From positions 1,817,145-1,881,144 of the forward strand of contig CABFPE010000038.1 of the NCBI GenBank assembly GCA_900660155.1: DNA of 64,000 bases, in the 5' to 3' direction. Both the position numbers and the translations under genes were made by a program. The notes under the pieces are model-generated. The model was not told where the DNA came from. It saw nothing but the letters and a program-made list of their open reading frames with translations, and searched no databases. Below, one piece after another: positions 23,461 to 36,599 of the stretch (positions are counted from its first letter, which is position 1; the number at the start of each line of letters is the position of its first letter). The stretch is from Hofstenia miamia (lineage: Eukaryota > Xenacoelomorpha > Acoela > Hofsteniidae).

Positions 23461-24850
23461 GACATGACTGAAATGGTTAGAAAGCTAACACAGAAATAGA
23501 ATCAATGAACATTGAGAAAGAGAGAATACTAAATGAAATGAAAGACAATACTAGTGCCAGATTAACAGAACAGAGAAACCTACTCCAAAGTCAAATAGAA
23601 ATGTTAACAGACAAATAAAGAAATGAAAATCAAGAGTGCAAAGTGGCAGCAATTGATGGCTGAAATGCATGAAGAAAATATAGGGCTATGAGAAGAAAAC
23701 ACAACAAAACAAATGGAAATCAACAGCATTAGATTTGAACTATGACTATTGATGCTAAATAATGAAACTGAAGATAGCCACAAGAGAAAAACTCAAAAAG
23801 AGTTATAAAGAATAACAGTTGAAGATGCAGAAACACTAAGTAAAACTAATCTGCCCCAAGACAAAGAGTTGTTTATATGTAAAACACCTGAAACCTAGGA
23901 AGAATTTGTCCAAAAATTAGTAGGTGCAATAACCAAACAAGTGAAATAGAAATACAAAATGGAAACAGAAAAAAACCAATGTTCAATGATTCCATATTAC
24001 TAGAAACAAACAACAAGAAAGCACCATTACTCAAAGCTGTCCTTCCTAAGTTTATATAAAGAATAGACAACTATTCACCTACACTCACAGAATGGCTCCA
24101 CATATTCAAAATGTATATGAAAGAGAATAAAGTCACACAAACAGCAGTGACAGCAAGATTCCCACTATATTTGAGTGGAGTGGCATACTAACACTACTTG
24201 GTACTTGACATGGAGACAAAAACAAATTATAAGAAACTCATAGGTGAATACCAAGCATATTACAATGATGAGAGCTTCAAGAATCAATACAGAATGATCC
24301 TGAATGGAATGAGAATGAACAAACACAAAAACTTGAGAAGCTATATGTCACAAGTAGAAAGAATGATCAAACTAAGCTTAAAGAGAACAAACCTATTCTA
24401 ATTACAAACTTTTCTCTCACATATGCAAGGGACTACCCAAACCATTGAAACAGCAATTCAAAAATAATTGTGCTGCAGAAGACTCACTAGATTAAATGAT
24501 AAGGAAAGGACTGGCAATACAAATAGCAATGGAAAACAAGGCCAGGATAAATGAGAGAGCAACAAAAAACAAAGCACCCAGAGATTTGGAAACAAATTGA
24601 TCACAAAAAATGGGAAACAAAGACAAAATAATAAAGGTAAGACTGTAAGACTGAAAGAAAGAACAGTAAAAAAATAAGAAGAGATCTAAAATGTCACAAC
24701 TGCAGAACCAAAGGGCACCTCAGAAAAGACTGTAGAAAACAAATTTATATAATTGAAACTGACAAAATATACTTCAGAGAAGAAGACTTAATCAAAAATG
24801 AAGAAAGTCTTACCAAAGACACAAGGTGATGATCACAACAGAAAAACAGG
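23461..24850 (+). pseudogene. Gypsy-like gag interrupted by Polinton, 3' part
   Basis: Encodes broken pieces of a Ty3/Gypsy-type gag. The conserved capsid-like part lies near 24080-24400 (TEWLHIFKMYMKENK, then ARFPLYLSGVAY, a stop, and LDMETKTNYKKLIGEYQ). A CCHC zinc knuckle follows at about 24691-24732 (CHNCRTKGHLRKDC, spacing C-2-C-4-H-4-C). The capsid part closely resembles the gag at 31100-31400 (DEWFFLFKLTMKQ, LDQETKMNYQLLVEYF). Stops and frameshifts show it is dead. No protease or polymerase follows; an LTR begins within about 150 bp. Confidence 0.8.
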
Positions 24851-24992
24851 TTTTGATGAAGCTAATTAAATAGGAGGAGTACAAAAACATTCACTGGGAC
24901 ATGCCTCAGGCAATCACACTAATCAAGAGATCAAATGAAATGATCCATGGAAAAAGAGTCATCATTCTTATTTAGGTATACTGGTGGAGGAG

Positions 24993-25690
24993 TGTGGCAT
25001 AATCATGTTGAGTACAAAGAATAATAAAAAAAGTATCCAAGACTATCAGTAATTAATTTAATTATACTTTTATACAAAACAAAATTATTATTCTTTTAAT
25101 TTTTATAAAGCAATTGTGCAGTTTTGATATTACATTTATCAGTAAATGGTTTGGCAACATCTAAAAGGATGAAACCACTACAGCTAATTAGATGATGTTA
25201 CATAATCAAAAGCAGATGAACAAATTAACAAATTGTAAACAAATTTGAATTTGCAAACAGGTACATGCTGATTGTTTAATTGTTTGTGCAATACTATTAT
25301 AAATATCATGAAATAGATTTAGTTGGTGATGAATTTACTTCATTTGATTTCTTATATTGTATTATCAGGTGTGATTATAAATAATGTAGAGTCACTCAGG
25401 GACTTTTTGCAAATTTAATTTAGTTTTGATTTATTTCTTATTTTTTAATTTGTATGAATTATGTCACTTTGACATCAGTTTATGATACTATATTTATGTC
25501 CCCTCAATGCTGTGATACATGTTTTTTTTGCTCAATTGAATTTGTAATGGAAATGTGATTGTATGATTTTTTGAGTTGTAAACAAAGACAGGTAATTATT
25601 TTGAAACTTTGTATAAATAGGGGAAGCATTGTAGCAAAGCACAATAGAGTTTACCTTACCTCAACTGTGTTCAACTCTCTTACACATTTA
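24993..25690 (+). repeat. Gypsy-like LTR
   Basis: Preceded by a purine tract (ggtggaggag) and starting TGTGGCATAATC. The 3' part (25384-25690) matches the LTR segments at 3300-3680 (minus) and 3715-3935 (plus). A TATA-like tataaata near 25612 and a closing ...ttacaca fit LTR structure. Exact ends are estimates. Confidence 0.55.
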
Positions 25691-25699
25691 TATTTTTCT

Positions 25700-26260
25700 T
25701 TTATTCAATTGATTTGATAATAATCATTGTGTAAGTGACTGTGACAATTTTGGAGTTACTCTAGCTGTGAACTGATTTGATGCATGGCTTTCAGGCAGTT
25801 AACAGCCCAAATCATAGACCAAATTAAGTTATGGTTACATATAGGAAAAATAAGAACTTTGTTTGATTTCAACATGCACCAATAATCTGATTACACTGTG
25901 ATGATATTATACTGTTGGTTAACATAAATGCATGCCAATTATGAGTTATTTAGTTGTGAGCTGAGAGATAAGAACTACATTGAGACTGTTGTATTTGTAT
26001 TGAGATAGAAATTAAATAATGAGACAATTAGGCTAGAAGCCATATGAATTGGTCATCCTGGATGTTTTCTCTCTAAACAGTTACATGTTACATGGATGAA
26101 TTACTGATGTTTGTTAGATCTATTATTTTATCATTAGAATTATGGCTGCTCTATTAAGTTGACTTTTGCAACCTTCTGCCATGACAATTAGTTCCTTAGT
26201 AATGCCTCTGTAGTTCCCAGCAACTGATTCTAAAGGTGACCCTGACATGATCCTGAATGG
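25700..26260 (+). mobile_element. Gypsy-like leader copy
   Basis: Follows the LTR and parallels 3935-4490 (gtgacaattttggagttact, ttacactgtgatgatatta, then the segment shared with 32195-32455). It is diverged, and no coding part follows. Confidence 0.45.
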
Positions 26261-26469
26261 CTATGATGCTAATTGCAGTCTAAGTGATGTTTGGAGATGT
26301 GTTCCAGTCATGTAACCTGTATGTGCAACAAGGGTGTCACATAACATTCTTGATTGGGTTTTTTTGGTTTTATCAGGTCAGCTGGGATGGATTTCCCCTG
26401 ACCTATCAGTTTCTGTTGTCTCTATTCTGTTGCATTTTGGATTTATTGTAGGGTCACATCTACATTATT

Positions 26470-26537
26470 ACTGTACCAAGGCATACTTGAATACAGGCCT
26501 TGCAGCCCAATATTTTGCAAAATTATCTAGGGCTGGA
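26470..26537 (+). repeat. Left flank repeat of P-like element
   Basis: acttgaatacaggccttgca and neighbours recur inverted at 30000-30068, with about three quarters of bases matching. The two arms bracket the P-element-like pseudogene. Confidence 0.7.
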
Positions 26538-26724
26538 AAATACTAGATAAAAAGTATAATTATTATAAAAAAATGTTAACTGGAAAATTTTAATTTTTTT
26601 CTAGCTGAAGTACAATCATTAGAAAATGCTTTACAATAATTGTTAAGAAAAATAATACACAAAGTATTAAAAGATGTACTATAATTAAAGTTAAATATTT
26701 GAGATATTCTGTTGAAAATATTTG

Positions 26725-29700
26725 TTAGTCTTTTCCTGCACTGATAAAATTCCTTAAATTCATTAAATGTAAGATAAGCAAACACAACAAATGTAAAAAT
26801 TTATCAGAAGGCATTCTTAAACCACCACAATTTAAAAAATCAAAATATTTTTTATAATTTTCTGATGAATATATTTGATCTTCCATGCTTACATCTATAT
26901 TCAATTTATACTTATGGGATAAAAATCCAGCAATATACAAACATAGGACAGTAGAATCATGTTGATTTAAGTTTGGTAGAGACTCAATATGTGTGATTTC
27001 CTGTTCAGTTATTTCAACTTCACATGAACTGCACAAGTGTTTCTGGGTAGGTTGACATATCAAGGAGTTCAGGGAAGCCATTAACCAAGCCTTGTCAATG
27101 GACTGGATTTCCTGTACTTGCAGGACAGAAAAATAATAATTTCCACCACAGGATTGCCACAAATGGCCAAATAACTTTCCAAATCATCATTTTGAAAATA
27201 TGCAGTCAACACATAGGTATGATGAAAAGCTTGACAACATTGATTTGAAATCAAAAAAGTAGAAGCATCTGCAATGGAATAAGAGCACATATGCCATGCT
27301 AAGCTAGTGTCTTTACTTATCATTCTTATGTGCTTTTCACTGAAAGAAGATTGACCCATAAAAGCAGCTAAATTTCCAATACTTTTTAGAAATGTAATAG
27401 AATGAAAATTGACAGTAATAGGTTGTTTATAAATGTTTAATGAATTAAGGCCATTGAATTGACTTTTAACATTTACAGTGTTCCACCAGTTTAGGATGAG
27501 CTCAAGAAATAAAGCTATTTGATTGTCTTCTCCAAAGTTCACTCAAAGTGCTGCAATAGTCTTTTCCAAAAATACTTTGAGGACTAAATTAACCCTTTGT
27601 AATTGGAGTTTAGATGGGAAAACTGAATTTTTTGTCACACTTGATAGCTTCACAGTGTTTTGAGCTTCAATCTGTAAGCAACTTTTGATATCTTTCCACT
27701 TTGCTGTATATATTTTCTGAGGCTTTCCAGGAATATAAGAATCCAATTCTTTGGAAGATTCCATTATAAAATTATTTCAGATTAACTTTAATATGTAAAA
27801 GGGGATGATTATCCAAACTATCACTGTTAGGAGGGTATACTGACCATGGTTCATCAATTTTAATAAATGTAAATTTCTTAAAAAATAATTGCTTAATTTG
27901 GTGATTGTCTGTGATTATTGAAATCAGAAAGCCATTTTTAGATTTAAAAATATCATACAATTGTGAGAATTACTCAAAAATTAGTTTGCTGGTAGTTCTT
28001 GTGCAAGGAATTGCTTTCAGAACAATACATTGTCCTCCAAAAAAACATTTCATCATAAAAAACAACATTGTGCAAGCTTATTCATTGCAATTTTCAGCAC
28101 TTCTACCAACAACAAAACCACCATGATATTGTAAAGCAGGCTTCACATATATTTCATCTATTAGTATATTGCAACACATTTGACGTTTTTCTAATTGATC
28201 AAAAACTATTCCTAGATAAGTTAATGATTGCAAAAGCTGTAAGCTTGGAATGAACAGTTTTTTTGCATAGAAAACTATATGCAGTCCTTGATAAACAGTA
28301 TAATTCAAAGGAGTGTGAAATATCTGAAGCAGAGTAAATCTTGGAGTTTTTGTCAACATTGCAAAGATGTATTTGATTATTAATGAAATTCACTCATTCA
28401 TTGCTAACAGAATACTGATTTAGAAGGGTCTGTCTCTCTTCCCCCAAACTCACTTCCTCCAAGTTGACGTCACAAAATATTAAATACCATTAGAGACACA
28501 ATTTCAATGAAATTGCAATTAATATATTTGAATAAATATATGTATTTCTTTAAACTCTATTTTGATTAGTTTTCTATGTAGTTAAGATTGCTGAAATACG
28601 GAATTACAAGTAAATATATGTTAATATATTCTATAATTATTAATGTTGAGGTTTGCCATTTGCATTTAGTAAACATTTAGAAATCCTTTGAAAGTCTGTT
28701 TAGATTTAAAATAGAAATTTAATTATGTTGATTATTTTTGTAGTTTGTACTTTATTGTAATAAGTAATATTTTTTTCAGCGTTCATTTGTTATTTATTTG
28801 CTAATTTTTTATTATATATCTGATAGATTTCCCAATCAGATAGTATTCATTGTTTGTGCTGACAGACTATTCTATTCTTTTTTGCAGTAATCAAGAGTTG
28901 CTTATAATTTTGAAAATATTGAATGTGATTTTTTTATATGTATTTTACTACAATGAGTGGGAGTCAGCTCTCTCATGACACCCCTGCATTAAAAGCAGTT
29001 AATACTTGAGTACATTACTTGAGGGGGACCAGGAATCTGGAAAAATCGTAATAATGCATCACATTGGTTTGCTATTTACAAATACAATACAGAAATTTAT
29101 ATCATCCAGGTGTTAAACAAAAATCGCTAATGTTTCTGATTTTTATTTTATACTGGTATACCTGCAGGTATATTATTTCAAATTGTTGTTTACAAAAATA
29201 AAGGAGCATTTCAAAAAGCAGATCCAACAGGATTTAAACCTGTAATTTCCATATAAGAAATGGCTGTGTTGTCTTACACTATGAATCTGTAAAATACTTT
29301 TTAGAAATAGATAAGCTACCCAAAATTAGTCTGAAGTAAATATGACACAAAACAAATTAGCATTTATATATTAGCTATAAATTATGAAATTACACAGCAC
29401 AAGGCATGCTAAAGCAATTCTTTAATCATCAGGTTAGATCTAAACAGTGCCAGGGGTAAAATATACATATATAATATGTAAATAGTCAATGCTTATAATT
29501 ATAGCACATATTTACATTTACTTACTTGTAAATCCATATTTCAGCAAACTTAATTACATAAGAAACTAATCAAAATACAGTTTAAAGAAATACATATATT
29601 TATTCAAATATATTAATTGCAATTTCATTGAAGTTGTGTCTCTACCAGTATTTAATTGTTTGTGACGTCAGACTTGGGGGAAGTGAGTTTGGGGGAAGAG

Positions 29701-29827
29701 AGACAGACCCGCAAAAAGGGCCAGATTCATCATCCTTTGGAAAGCTATAAACTGTTATTTTGAATGAAGAGTCTTTTCTGCTGTCATAATTGGTGCAGCA
29801 ATAACCCACAGAGCACTTCTTTGGCAC
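26725..29827 (-). pseudogene. P-element/THAP9-like transposase, split by insertion
   Basis: Read on the minus strand. A THAP zinc-finger start (MPKKCSVGYCCTNYDSRKDS, then YSFPKDDE) begins at 29827 and is cut at about 29710 by an inverted-repeat element. It resumes near 28414. Recognisable blocks follow: LIDEIYVKPALQYHGG (~28135, with the first catalytic acid region), IITDNHQIKQLFFKKFT with DEPW (~27900), WKDIKSCLQIEAQNTVKLS (~27680), a middle block with NWWNTVNVKS (~27490), and the C-terminal HDSTVLCLYIAGFLSHKY to LNCGGLRMPSDKF (~26960-26800). The block order is that of P-element and THAP9 proteins. Stops and frameshifts separate the blocks, so it is inactive. Inverted flanks at 26470 and 30000 may mark the ends. 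Confidence 0.8.
28426..29710. mobile_element. Non-autonomous element with ~215-bp inverted ends
   Basis: Begins gggtctgtctctcttccccc and ends with its reverse complement. The arms (28426-28640 and about 29500-29710) match at roughly 90%, including a tgacgtca motif. The ~850-bp centre has no gene. It interrupts the P-like transposase just after the THAP start. No target duplication could be confirmed, so the superfamily is open. Confidence 0.8.
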
Positions 29828-29999
29828 TCAATGTATTAATCTTGTGTGTAACAATTAATTATTCATGTATGAGTAATAAATTAATAAGTTAACCACTAAG
29901 CATCAGGTAACAACAGTGAGCTTGTGTCTAATAATATGCTAGGAGTTGCAAGTGCCTTCTCTTGGGAGAAACTGAAATTTAATTTTATCAAACTATCAC

Positions 30000-30068
30000 C
30001 AGCCCTCAATAATATGGTAAATAATTCAGCTGCAAGGCCTGTATTCAAGTACACCTTGTACTGTACCT
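30000..30068 (-). repeat. Right flank repeat of P-like element
   Basis: Inverted partner of 26470-26537 (tgcaaggcctgtattcaagt). Confidence 0.7.
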
Positions 30069-30369
30069 ATACCACATAAAGGTTGCTTCTATTCTGTTAT
30101 TGACTTTGTTGATCAGTTGACAGTGCTCCAAACTATTGATGGAAATTTTTCTGAGAAGGGTTATATTCTTGTTATTTGTTCTTATTACAAAATGGATTCT
30201 AATCATACTTTATTTGTTCTCCCTTTGTATCCCCCTCAGTGGGATTTCCCTGTGCAAGTGCTGGTAGCCTGAACACTACCCCTTGTACTGTTGGATCACT
30301 AGTTAATGTAACCCTTCCTACTTCTCCTACTCAGGTTTCTCCTGTAAACCACTGACACATACTAAACAC

Positions 30370-31665
30370 TCATAATGCTCTGCCAATTCCAGATTGTCTG
30401 TCAACCTTGTCAGTTAACCCTACCCTGCAGTTTGATCACCAGACAATCAAGATTGAGCATCTATGGGATTCATTGTCTCAACAAGTCACTCTGTGATTGG
30501 AAGGTGAGAGGCGCATTAAGGCTTTGCAAGCCAAGCTCAATACCCAGCACATTGAGTACCAATGCATGGAACAGAAAATGTTACAATCAATCATGTCACT
30601 GGAACTTCAGATTAATCAGTTTATGTCCAACAAGACCAGTCTTTGTGAAGTACTCTCATCTCCAGTAGGTGACTTGTGCTGCATTGAAGTTTTGGATGAT
30701 TTTCACAAAAGGCTAACCTGCCAATTTGCTCATATGTTAACTACTCAACAAGAGTGTCCTCCTCCATCTTGTGACATGATTTGTGAAACTGTTCTAACTT
30801 GATCTGCTTCACCATGCATTTTCATGTGAACTGTGAGCCTATATTCACTTAATCTTCCATTTCTCATGTGTCAACTTTGGCTACTTTAGCAACACCTATT
30901 CATCCCATGGGACATTGTCACATCCCTTTGGTATCTGTGAGTACCACAGCTATGCATTCTGCTTCTGAGCATGTTGCTGATAGAAACCCATCCTTTTGTG
31001 TACCTATCAGGTCTGTGATATGTGGCTGGCCATGGTTCACTAAATTGGTTCTTCCTTTAGAGTCTAGTAGAGGTCCCAAGTATTTCAATAAGCACTCCAC
31101 ATTACCAAAATTCACTGGTCAAATTGATGCAGTCTCTCAGTCCTTTGATGAATGGTTCTTTCTCTTCAAGTTAACTATGAAACAGTATCATATGACACAA
31201 GACACTGCTGTATTGCAATTTCCAATATATCTCCATAGACTGGTGTACAACCAGTACATGATGCTTGACCAAGAGACTAAAATGAATTATCAGTTACTGG
31301 TAGAATACTTTGAGGATCACTACAGAGTGCCTCACATCAAACATCAATATAAGACCCTCCTTTGCAACATGTCTTTCAGAAAAGGTGATGATGTCTAGAA
31401 TTACATCACTCAGGTAGAGAGGCAGTTTTGACTAAGCAGTTTATTGCCCAACTACTCTCAACATGATCTTTTTACCTATATCTGCCATGGTTTTCCACAA
31501 TATATCTGCTCTCACTTGGAACTAAAGTGTGATCCTGAAGATGATCTCCACACAATCATAGAGAAAGCTATCAGCATCATTTACCTGATACATAAAACAA
31601 ATCAAATTGACAAGGATGTCACTGAGTTGAAGACTAACACTGGACTTGGTAAGTCTACAGCCTAG
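30370..31665 (+). pseudogene. Gypsy-like gag, decayed
   Basis: Several frames cover a Ty3/Gypsy-type gag. A coiled, Gln/Met-rich part lies at 30497-30802. The capsid-like core is at 30868-31398 (LPKFTGQIDAVSQSFDEWFF, FPIYLHRLVYNQYMMLDQET, LLVEYFEDHYRVPHIKHQYK). A continuation at 31444-31665 follows a TAG at 31396. It is related to the gag that the Polinton entered at 8661/23461. Several stops make it non-functional. Confidence 0.75.
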
Positions 31666-31919
31666 GAAGGTTTCTCCCAAGCTCCAGTAAAGAAAGAGTT
31701 TGACTTGTCCTTGGTTAGGTGTTTCTAATACAGTCAAAAGGGCTACTTGCAAACTACCTGCATCACCATTATCCAGATCTTAGCTGATGGAGATGGATTT
31801 GTAATAGATGACAAGCCTACTGACAATGGTAGTGATGCCATCCACACAGCCAAACCTTTAAACTAAAGGGAGTGCCATCTCCTAACAACTGAGTGCTGGA
31901 GATTCTCATAATTACTGCC

Positions 31920-32200
31920 TAATGCAAAAAAACGTGATTCCTGTTAACATCAATGGGTGCCTAGTACATGCAACAGTGGATACTGGAGCTGCTGCTAAGC
32001 ATTATGTATGAGCCAGGACGCCTTGTATCCATCTGTCATTAGTCTGATTGATGTGTCTCAAAATAGAATCTCACTTAGAGGAAAAGTGAGTGACATGGAC
32101 ATACAGATCAACAACATATTGTTTCAAGTAGATCTGGTAGTAGTGGATACTTTGAATCAGACTCTGCCCTATTATATTATTTTGGGGATTGATACTTGAG
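31920..32200 (+). pseudogene. Gypsy-like aspartic protease remnant
   Basis: The frame before a stop reads VIPVNINGCLVHATVDTGAA, the retropepsin DTGA active site near 31980. After the stop near 32008 it continues to PYYIILGIDT, the usual second protease motif (ILG.D). It lies downstream of gag in the expected order. Confidence 0.75.
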
Positions 32201-32455
32201 ACACACAGTTAGCACCTTGGCAAGTAAGGATGGCTTCAAGGATTTGGCTCCAGAGTGGTACTGTGTGAGTTGGTCCCAGCTGGAGTTCTTTTTGGAATTG
32301 AATTTTTTTGTTTGTTTGTAAAATTGGTGAACCACCAACATAACAGTTCTGTTGGAATGTGGGTCACTCTCTGCTATGTTAGACTTTGCAACCTCCAATC
32401 TAAACTCTTGAGTTACCCAGTACCACTAGAATAGCCAGAGCTCCCCTGTGATTCT
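32195..32455 (+). repeat. Leader-type repeat inside pol
   Basis: gagacacacagttagcacc to ccagagctcccctgtgattc matches the minus-strand leader 2690-2965 closely. It replaces the reverse transcriptase between protease and RNase H. Confidence 0.6.
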
Positions 32456-32499
32456 ACAATAACAGCATGCTGGCCTGGCTAAAGAACTTCTCCAGTGAT

Positions 32500-32960
32500 A
32501 AGTCTAATATCATAGCCAGGTGGATTGAGTATTTAAATGACTTCTCATTCACTATACAACACCAACCTGGGAAGCTGCACCTCAATGCTGACTACTGGAC
32601 TTCCCTTCCCAGTTATGGGTGAGATTTAAAGCAGATGGCAGGAGAATGAATTTGATTTAGGTTCATTCTGTTAACTGAATATGAAATGTTGCATGAGATT
32701 AATGCTGATCAGCAAGGCAGAGCAATCCTGCCCATTCTAGTACATAAAGAGATAACAGTAGAAGAGATCATCTACCATCAGAAGTGTGACAAGGTGTTGT
32801 CAGAGATCATACAGAGAATGACAGATCCATTCTTCCTGATGGACCCAGTAACCAATAGATACTTTAAAAGATACAATTGGCAAGTAAATGAACAAGGTCT
32901 TCTGTACATGAAAAGCAGGCTAACAGCTTTTAGATCCAAATTGCTAAGGAATTATAATAA
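32500..32960 (+). pseudogene. Gypsy-like RNase H end and spacer to integrase
   Basis: ARWIEYLNDFSFTIQHQPGK followed by NADYW is the end of the Ty3/Gypsy RNase H domain (usually ..pGk.N..AD.LSR). A frame from 32686 (MLHEINADQQGRAILP to YNWQVNEQGLLYMKSRL) matches the spacer before the integrase zinc finger. The integrase core is absent. Confidence 0.65.
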
Positions 32961-35900
32961 ACTTTATTACACATATGATGTGCCTATGAGCCCCAAATTG
33001 TATTACATGTTGTTTATTGTAATTGCTATTTTAGATAGTGTTATATATGACCTTTCACTAGGACTATTAAACTTCCAGTTTTGATTGTTCAGATGTACTT
33101 AGGGTTTAGTTATTTATCTATACATGTAGGCTATCTATATGTAGGATTTATAATAATCTAATGCACCCTGGTTGCAAACTTTCTTTTATTGCTATTATCA
33201 GTTATAATGAGAACAATCAATACACTAAATTGCTATTATAGTACAACACACAATCACTGAGAACACATTTCCACACCATAAGCTTTGTTTGTGAGTCGCA
33301 ATCATTTCCAAAGTAACTGGTGATCCTTTACGATTCCATGATCCTCTTTGAGTTGTAGTGCTTGGCATCAGGTTTTGACCCTGATAACATCTTGCTGCTT
33401 TTGATCTAAATGAGTTGTAAGTAATACCTTACCTTGCTAAGAATGGAAAGCCAAATTAATTGGAATTGTACATTTGGTTAAACAGATTAATTGATGGAAA
33501 TCATCATAGCATTACTGAAATATGTCTATAAATATCCTTGTACAGATTCTACAATAGTACCCTTTCTAGTAAAAGTTTAAGTAAATGTAAACAGGAGATC
33601 ATGATGGGGGAAGAGTGGCCACACTTAGCTGACCTGATACAGATAACCTTGTGAAAGAGTTGTTTAAGACTAGAGCCCTAATTAGATACAGAATAATGAA
33701 TCCCTAACTCCTGGGTACATTAAGTGGAACCTACATTCTAAGTTAAAATAACCTAAACTCAGTGCAATCCTTATCTCATACAATTTAGGTGACAACAATA
33801 ATAATCAAATTAAATACCAAAAGAAATGCAGTTCACCAAAAAAAATGCCTAACCATATACCTAGTTCTGTTAGAGGGACCTGTTAGTCTAGCTTTACCAT
33901 ATCTATGTGCCTTTTAACTACATGTATGAATTTAGAAACACAACATTTTAAATAAAGTGAAAGTCAAAATAAAGTAAAATGAATTTACTAAAAATAAACT
34001 GAAGTGAAAAAGCAAATGAATAAATCACACCTATATATACTAACAAAAACTTGTAGTGTAAATAGAAATGCATACCATAAAAATATGGAAAAATATTGAA
34101 CTGGTACAATCTAGTTTTCTGCTATCAATTTTACCACATTGAATTAGCAGAAATTTAAATACCTAAAAATATAGCACTGCTTAATTTCGTCAAATAATCA
34201 ATTTAATAATTTTATAAGTCTAAATAGTAAATTAAGAATTCCAAGTAAAGAGTCAAACAAAGTTTTAATGTCTTTATGCCAAATTAGGATAGGGTACTAT
34301 AGCAGGATGAGTTAGTTATTTGAAGTACTGGTACATCCATGCTTGAACTTTATACCATTGAATGATAGGGAATTAGGAGTACTTGCTGATTTCATACCAA
34401 TGTAACATTAATAAGCTTAAGAGAAATTTTAGATTGTGAAAGACTCCTAACTTAATGTGTGCTTTGCAATTGAGTGATTAATTAGGAAAAATTGGCTGTA
34501 AACTGCTATGAATGATGATCAATTAATAAAACTAATGAAATCAAAAGAATGCATAGCAAGCTTATCAATTTCATTAATGCTGTTGTAAATTTTTGAAAGA
34601 CAAACATATTTGCACAATTGAGATGGAAGACATCAACATTTGAAATTTCATCTTTAATTACTTTACTGAGTGAACAATTATATGTTTCAATTGACATTAC
34701 TCAGCAATAAATGATGTATCAAGAACAAATAAAAGTGTTTTAAACAAGTTCAATTGAGATGTAGTAAATAGTATATCAGCAACAATATATTCTCCTTAAT
34801 TAAAAAGTGTTTAATTCATTGATAAGCTGCAAAAACAAATTTAGAATGTTGGGGTGTCTAGCTGTGCTAAAATGTGATTCCCAGCATATATTCCTTGTTT
34901 CTGTGAATCAAAGGTGTAAACAATTATACATAAGTTCATTAAAAACCATTTTCTTCAGAAAACAATACAGTTTTCATCATTCTATTAGCAATGATGGATT
35001 CATACTCTTCTTAGTGCAATTATTTATGCCTTTGATTAATTAAAATAAAAGGAAAAATTTTCAAAGAGCAATCCTAGAACTGTCAAAGGTGGAAGTAATT
35101 TTAAGCAATAGACTAAATTGCATTCATGCCAAATGGATTTTCAATGAGTTTTTGCTTTTGCCAACCTCTAGAGGAAAGAAGAACACTATTGCTTGCTTTG
35201 TCCTGCCACAACCATCAATTGATGACAGTGTAAAAGCCACTTTGAGCACTGCAAATGTAGGCCTATCAACATTTCTGCAGTTCTAATATTAAAAACATAG
35301 ATATATTTAAATGAACTGTTGATTTAAAAAGGTTCAAGTCTAAGTACATTTCATTCTCCTGCTGTTTCTGGGTAAATAGAAAGGGTTTGTTAACATTATA
35401 ATCACCATAACTGCAATAAATTTAACTAAAATATAATAAATTAGTAATAAATTTCAAGTAAAGTTGCTGCACCATTCAATAATAAACATGTGCCTTTTCA
35501 AGAATGCATATAAAAAATTCAAGAAAGTATTTTCCTTGAAAAATATGCGTAATCTATAATTTCAGTCTAAAATTTAAAACTATAACAATCAACAAATTTT
35601 GACGAATGGATCAATAAGCAGTTTGAGAGGCAAAATTTGTTTTTAGTGAAAATACTCCTGTTCTGCTCAACTCAATTTAATTAGCCGTGCGTTGAGCCGT
35701 GATCATGATTGTGGTTGATTTCAATAATTTGTCAACAACTGTTTTATTACTCAACATGAATGATTGAGTTATTGTATATATAAATTCGCGTTGAAGTATT
35801 TTCATTTTACATCGATTTAAGTTGCAAATTTGATCAATTGAAAATCCGATTGCTTACCAAATATAGCATGCAAACCACCGAATATTTAGGTTTGCATTAA

Positions 35901-36599
35901 CCCTTACCAAAATATGTTTACTCTGTTACATAGTAAACGTATTGTATTGGAGTAAATTTTTCCATAAAAAATTCACAAAGCATACAGATCTGTATAGATT
36001 TTAGTCACATTGAATGTACACAAGTAAAGTTTTAAGCTTTAATTTTCTCACTTTTCATAGTATCATAAATTATTTGTCATTTTAATTTGAATAAACAATC
36101 AGTAATTAATGTTCTTTCGGGCAGACCACACTTCAACTGAATGCAAACACTGTGTCATAAAATCCATGTCATGTTACGGTTCATATCTGTTGGTTTTAAT
36201 TTTTTTGGGATAGGATTTTTTTATTCTATTCATTTTAGTAATAGTACTTGGTGAATAATAGAACTTTCATGAATATATTCGAAATGCGTAGATTATGAGT
36301 TAAGGGTCGGGCTCGCGTCTGAATGAACTCAAAAACCTGTTTACCTATTCACAATTATATTTGCTTAGGATATGGTTTCAGGAATGATTACATGAATGTA
36401 TATAAATTTATGCCATTTTCAATGTGCCGATTTCGTAAAAATGGTGTAGTATAGTCATATTCATCAACAAGTGGATTCCACTTACCCATGTTCATTAAAT
36501 AATTAGACTATTATTCCATCCAGCTACCCATCCATCTTAAATTTAGCAGATATCAACACATTTAGCTTACAATATAATTCCAAAATATATTTTCATTTG
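32960..36599. other. AT-rich stretch without recognised genes
   Basis: Only short frames (for example 34807-35043 and 35089-35286 plus) with no family match. The tail end may hold the 5' region of the CNPPD1-like gene, whose first exons are upstream of 36903, but no exon could be supported. Confidence 0.5.

Noticed and set aside
26334-26546. Plus-strand hydrophobic 70-codon frame
   Set aside because: Overlaps the repeat arm at 26470 and has no domain; probably a chance frame in repeat sequence.
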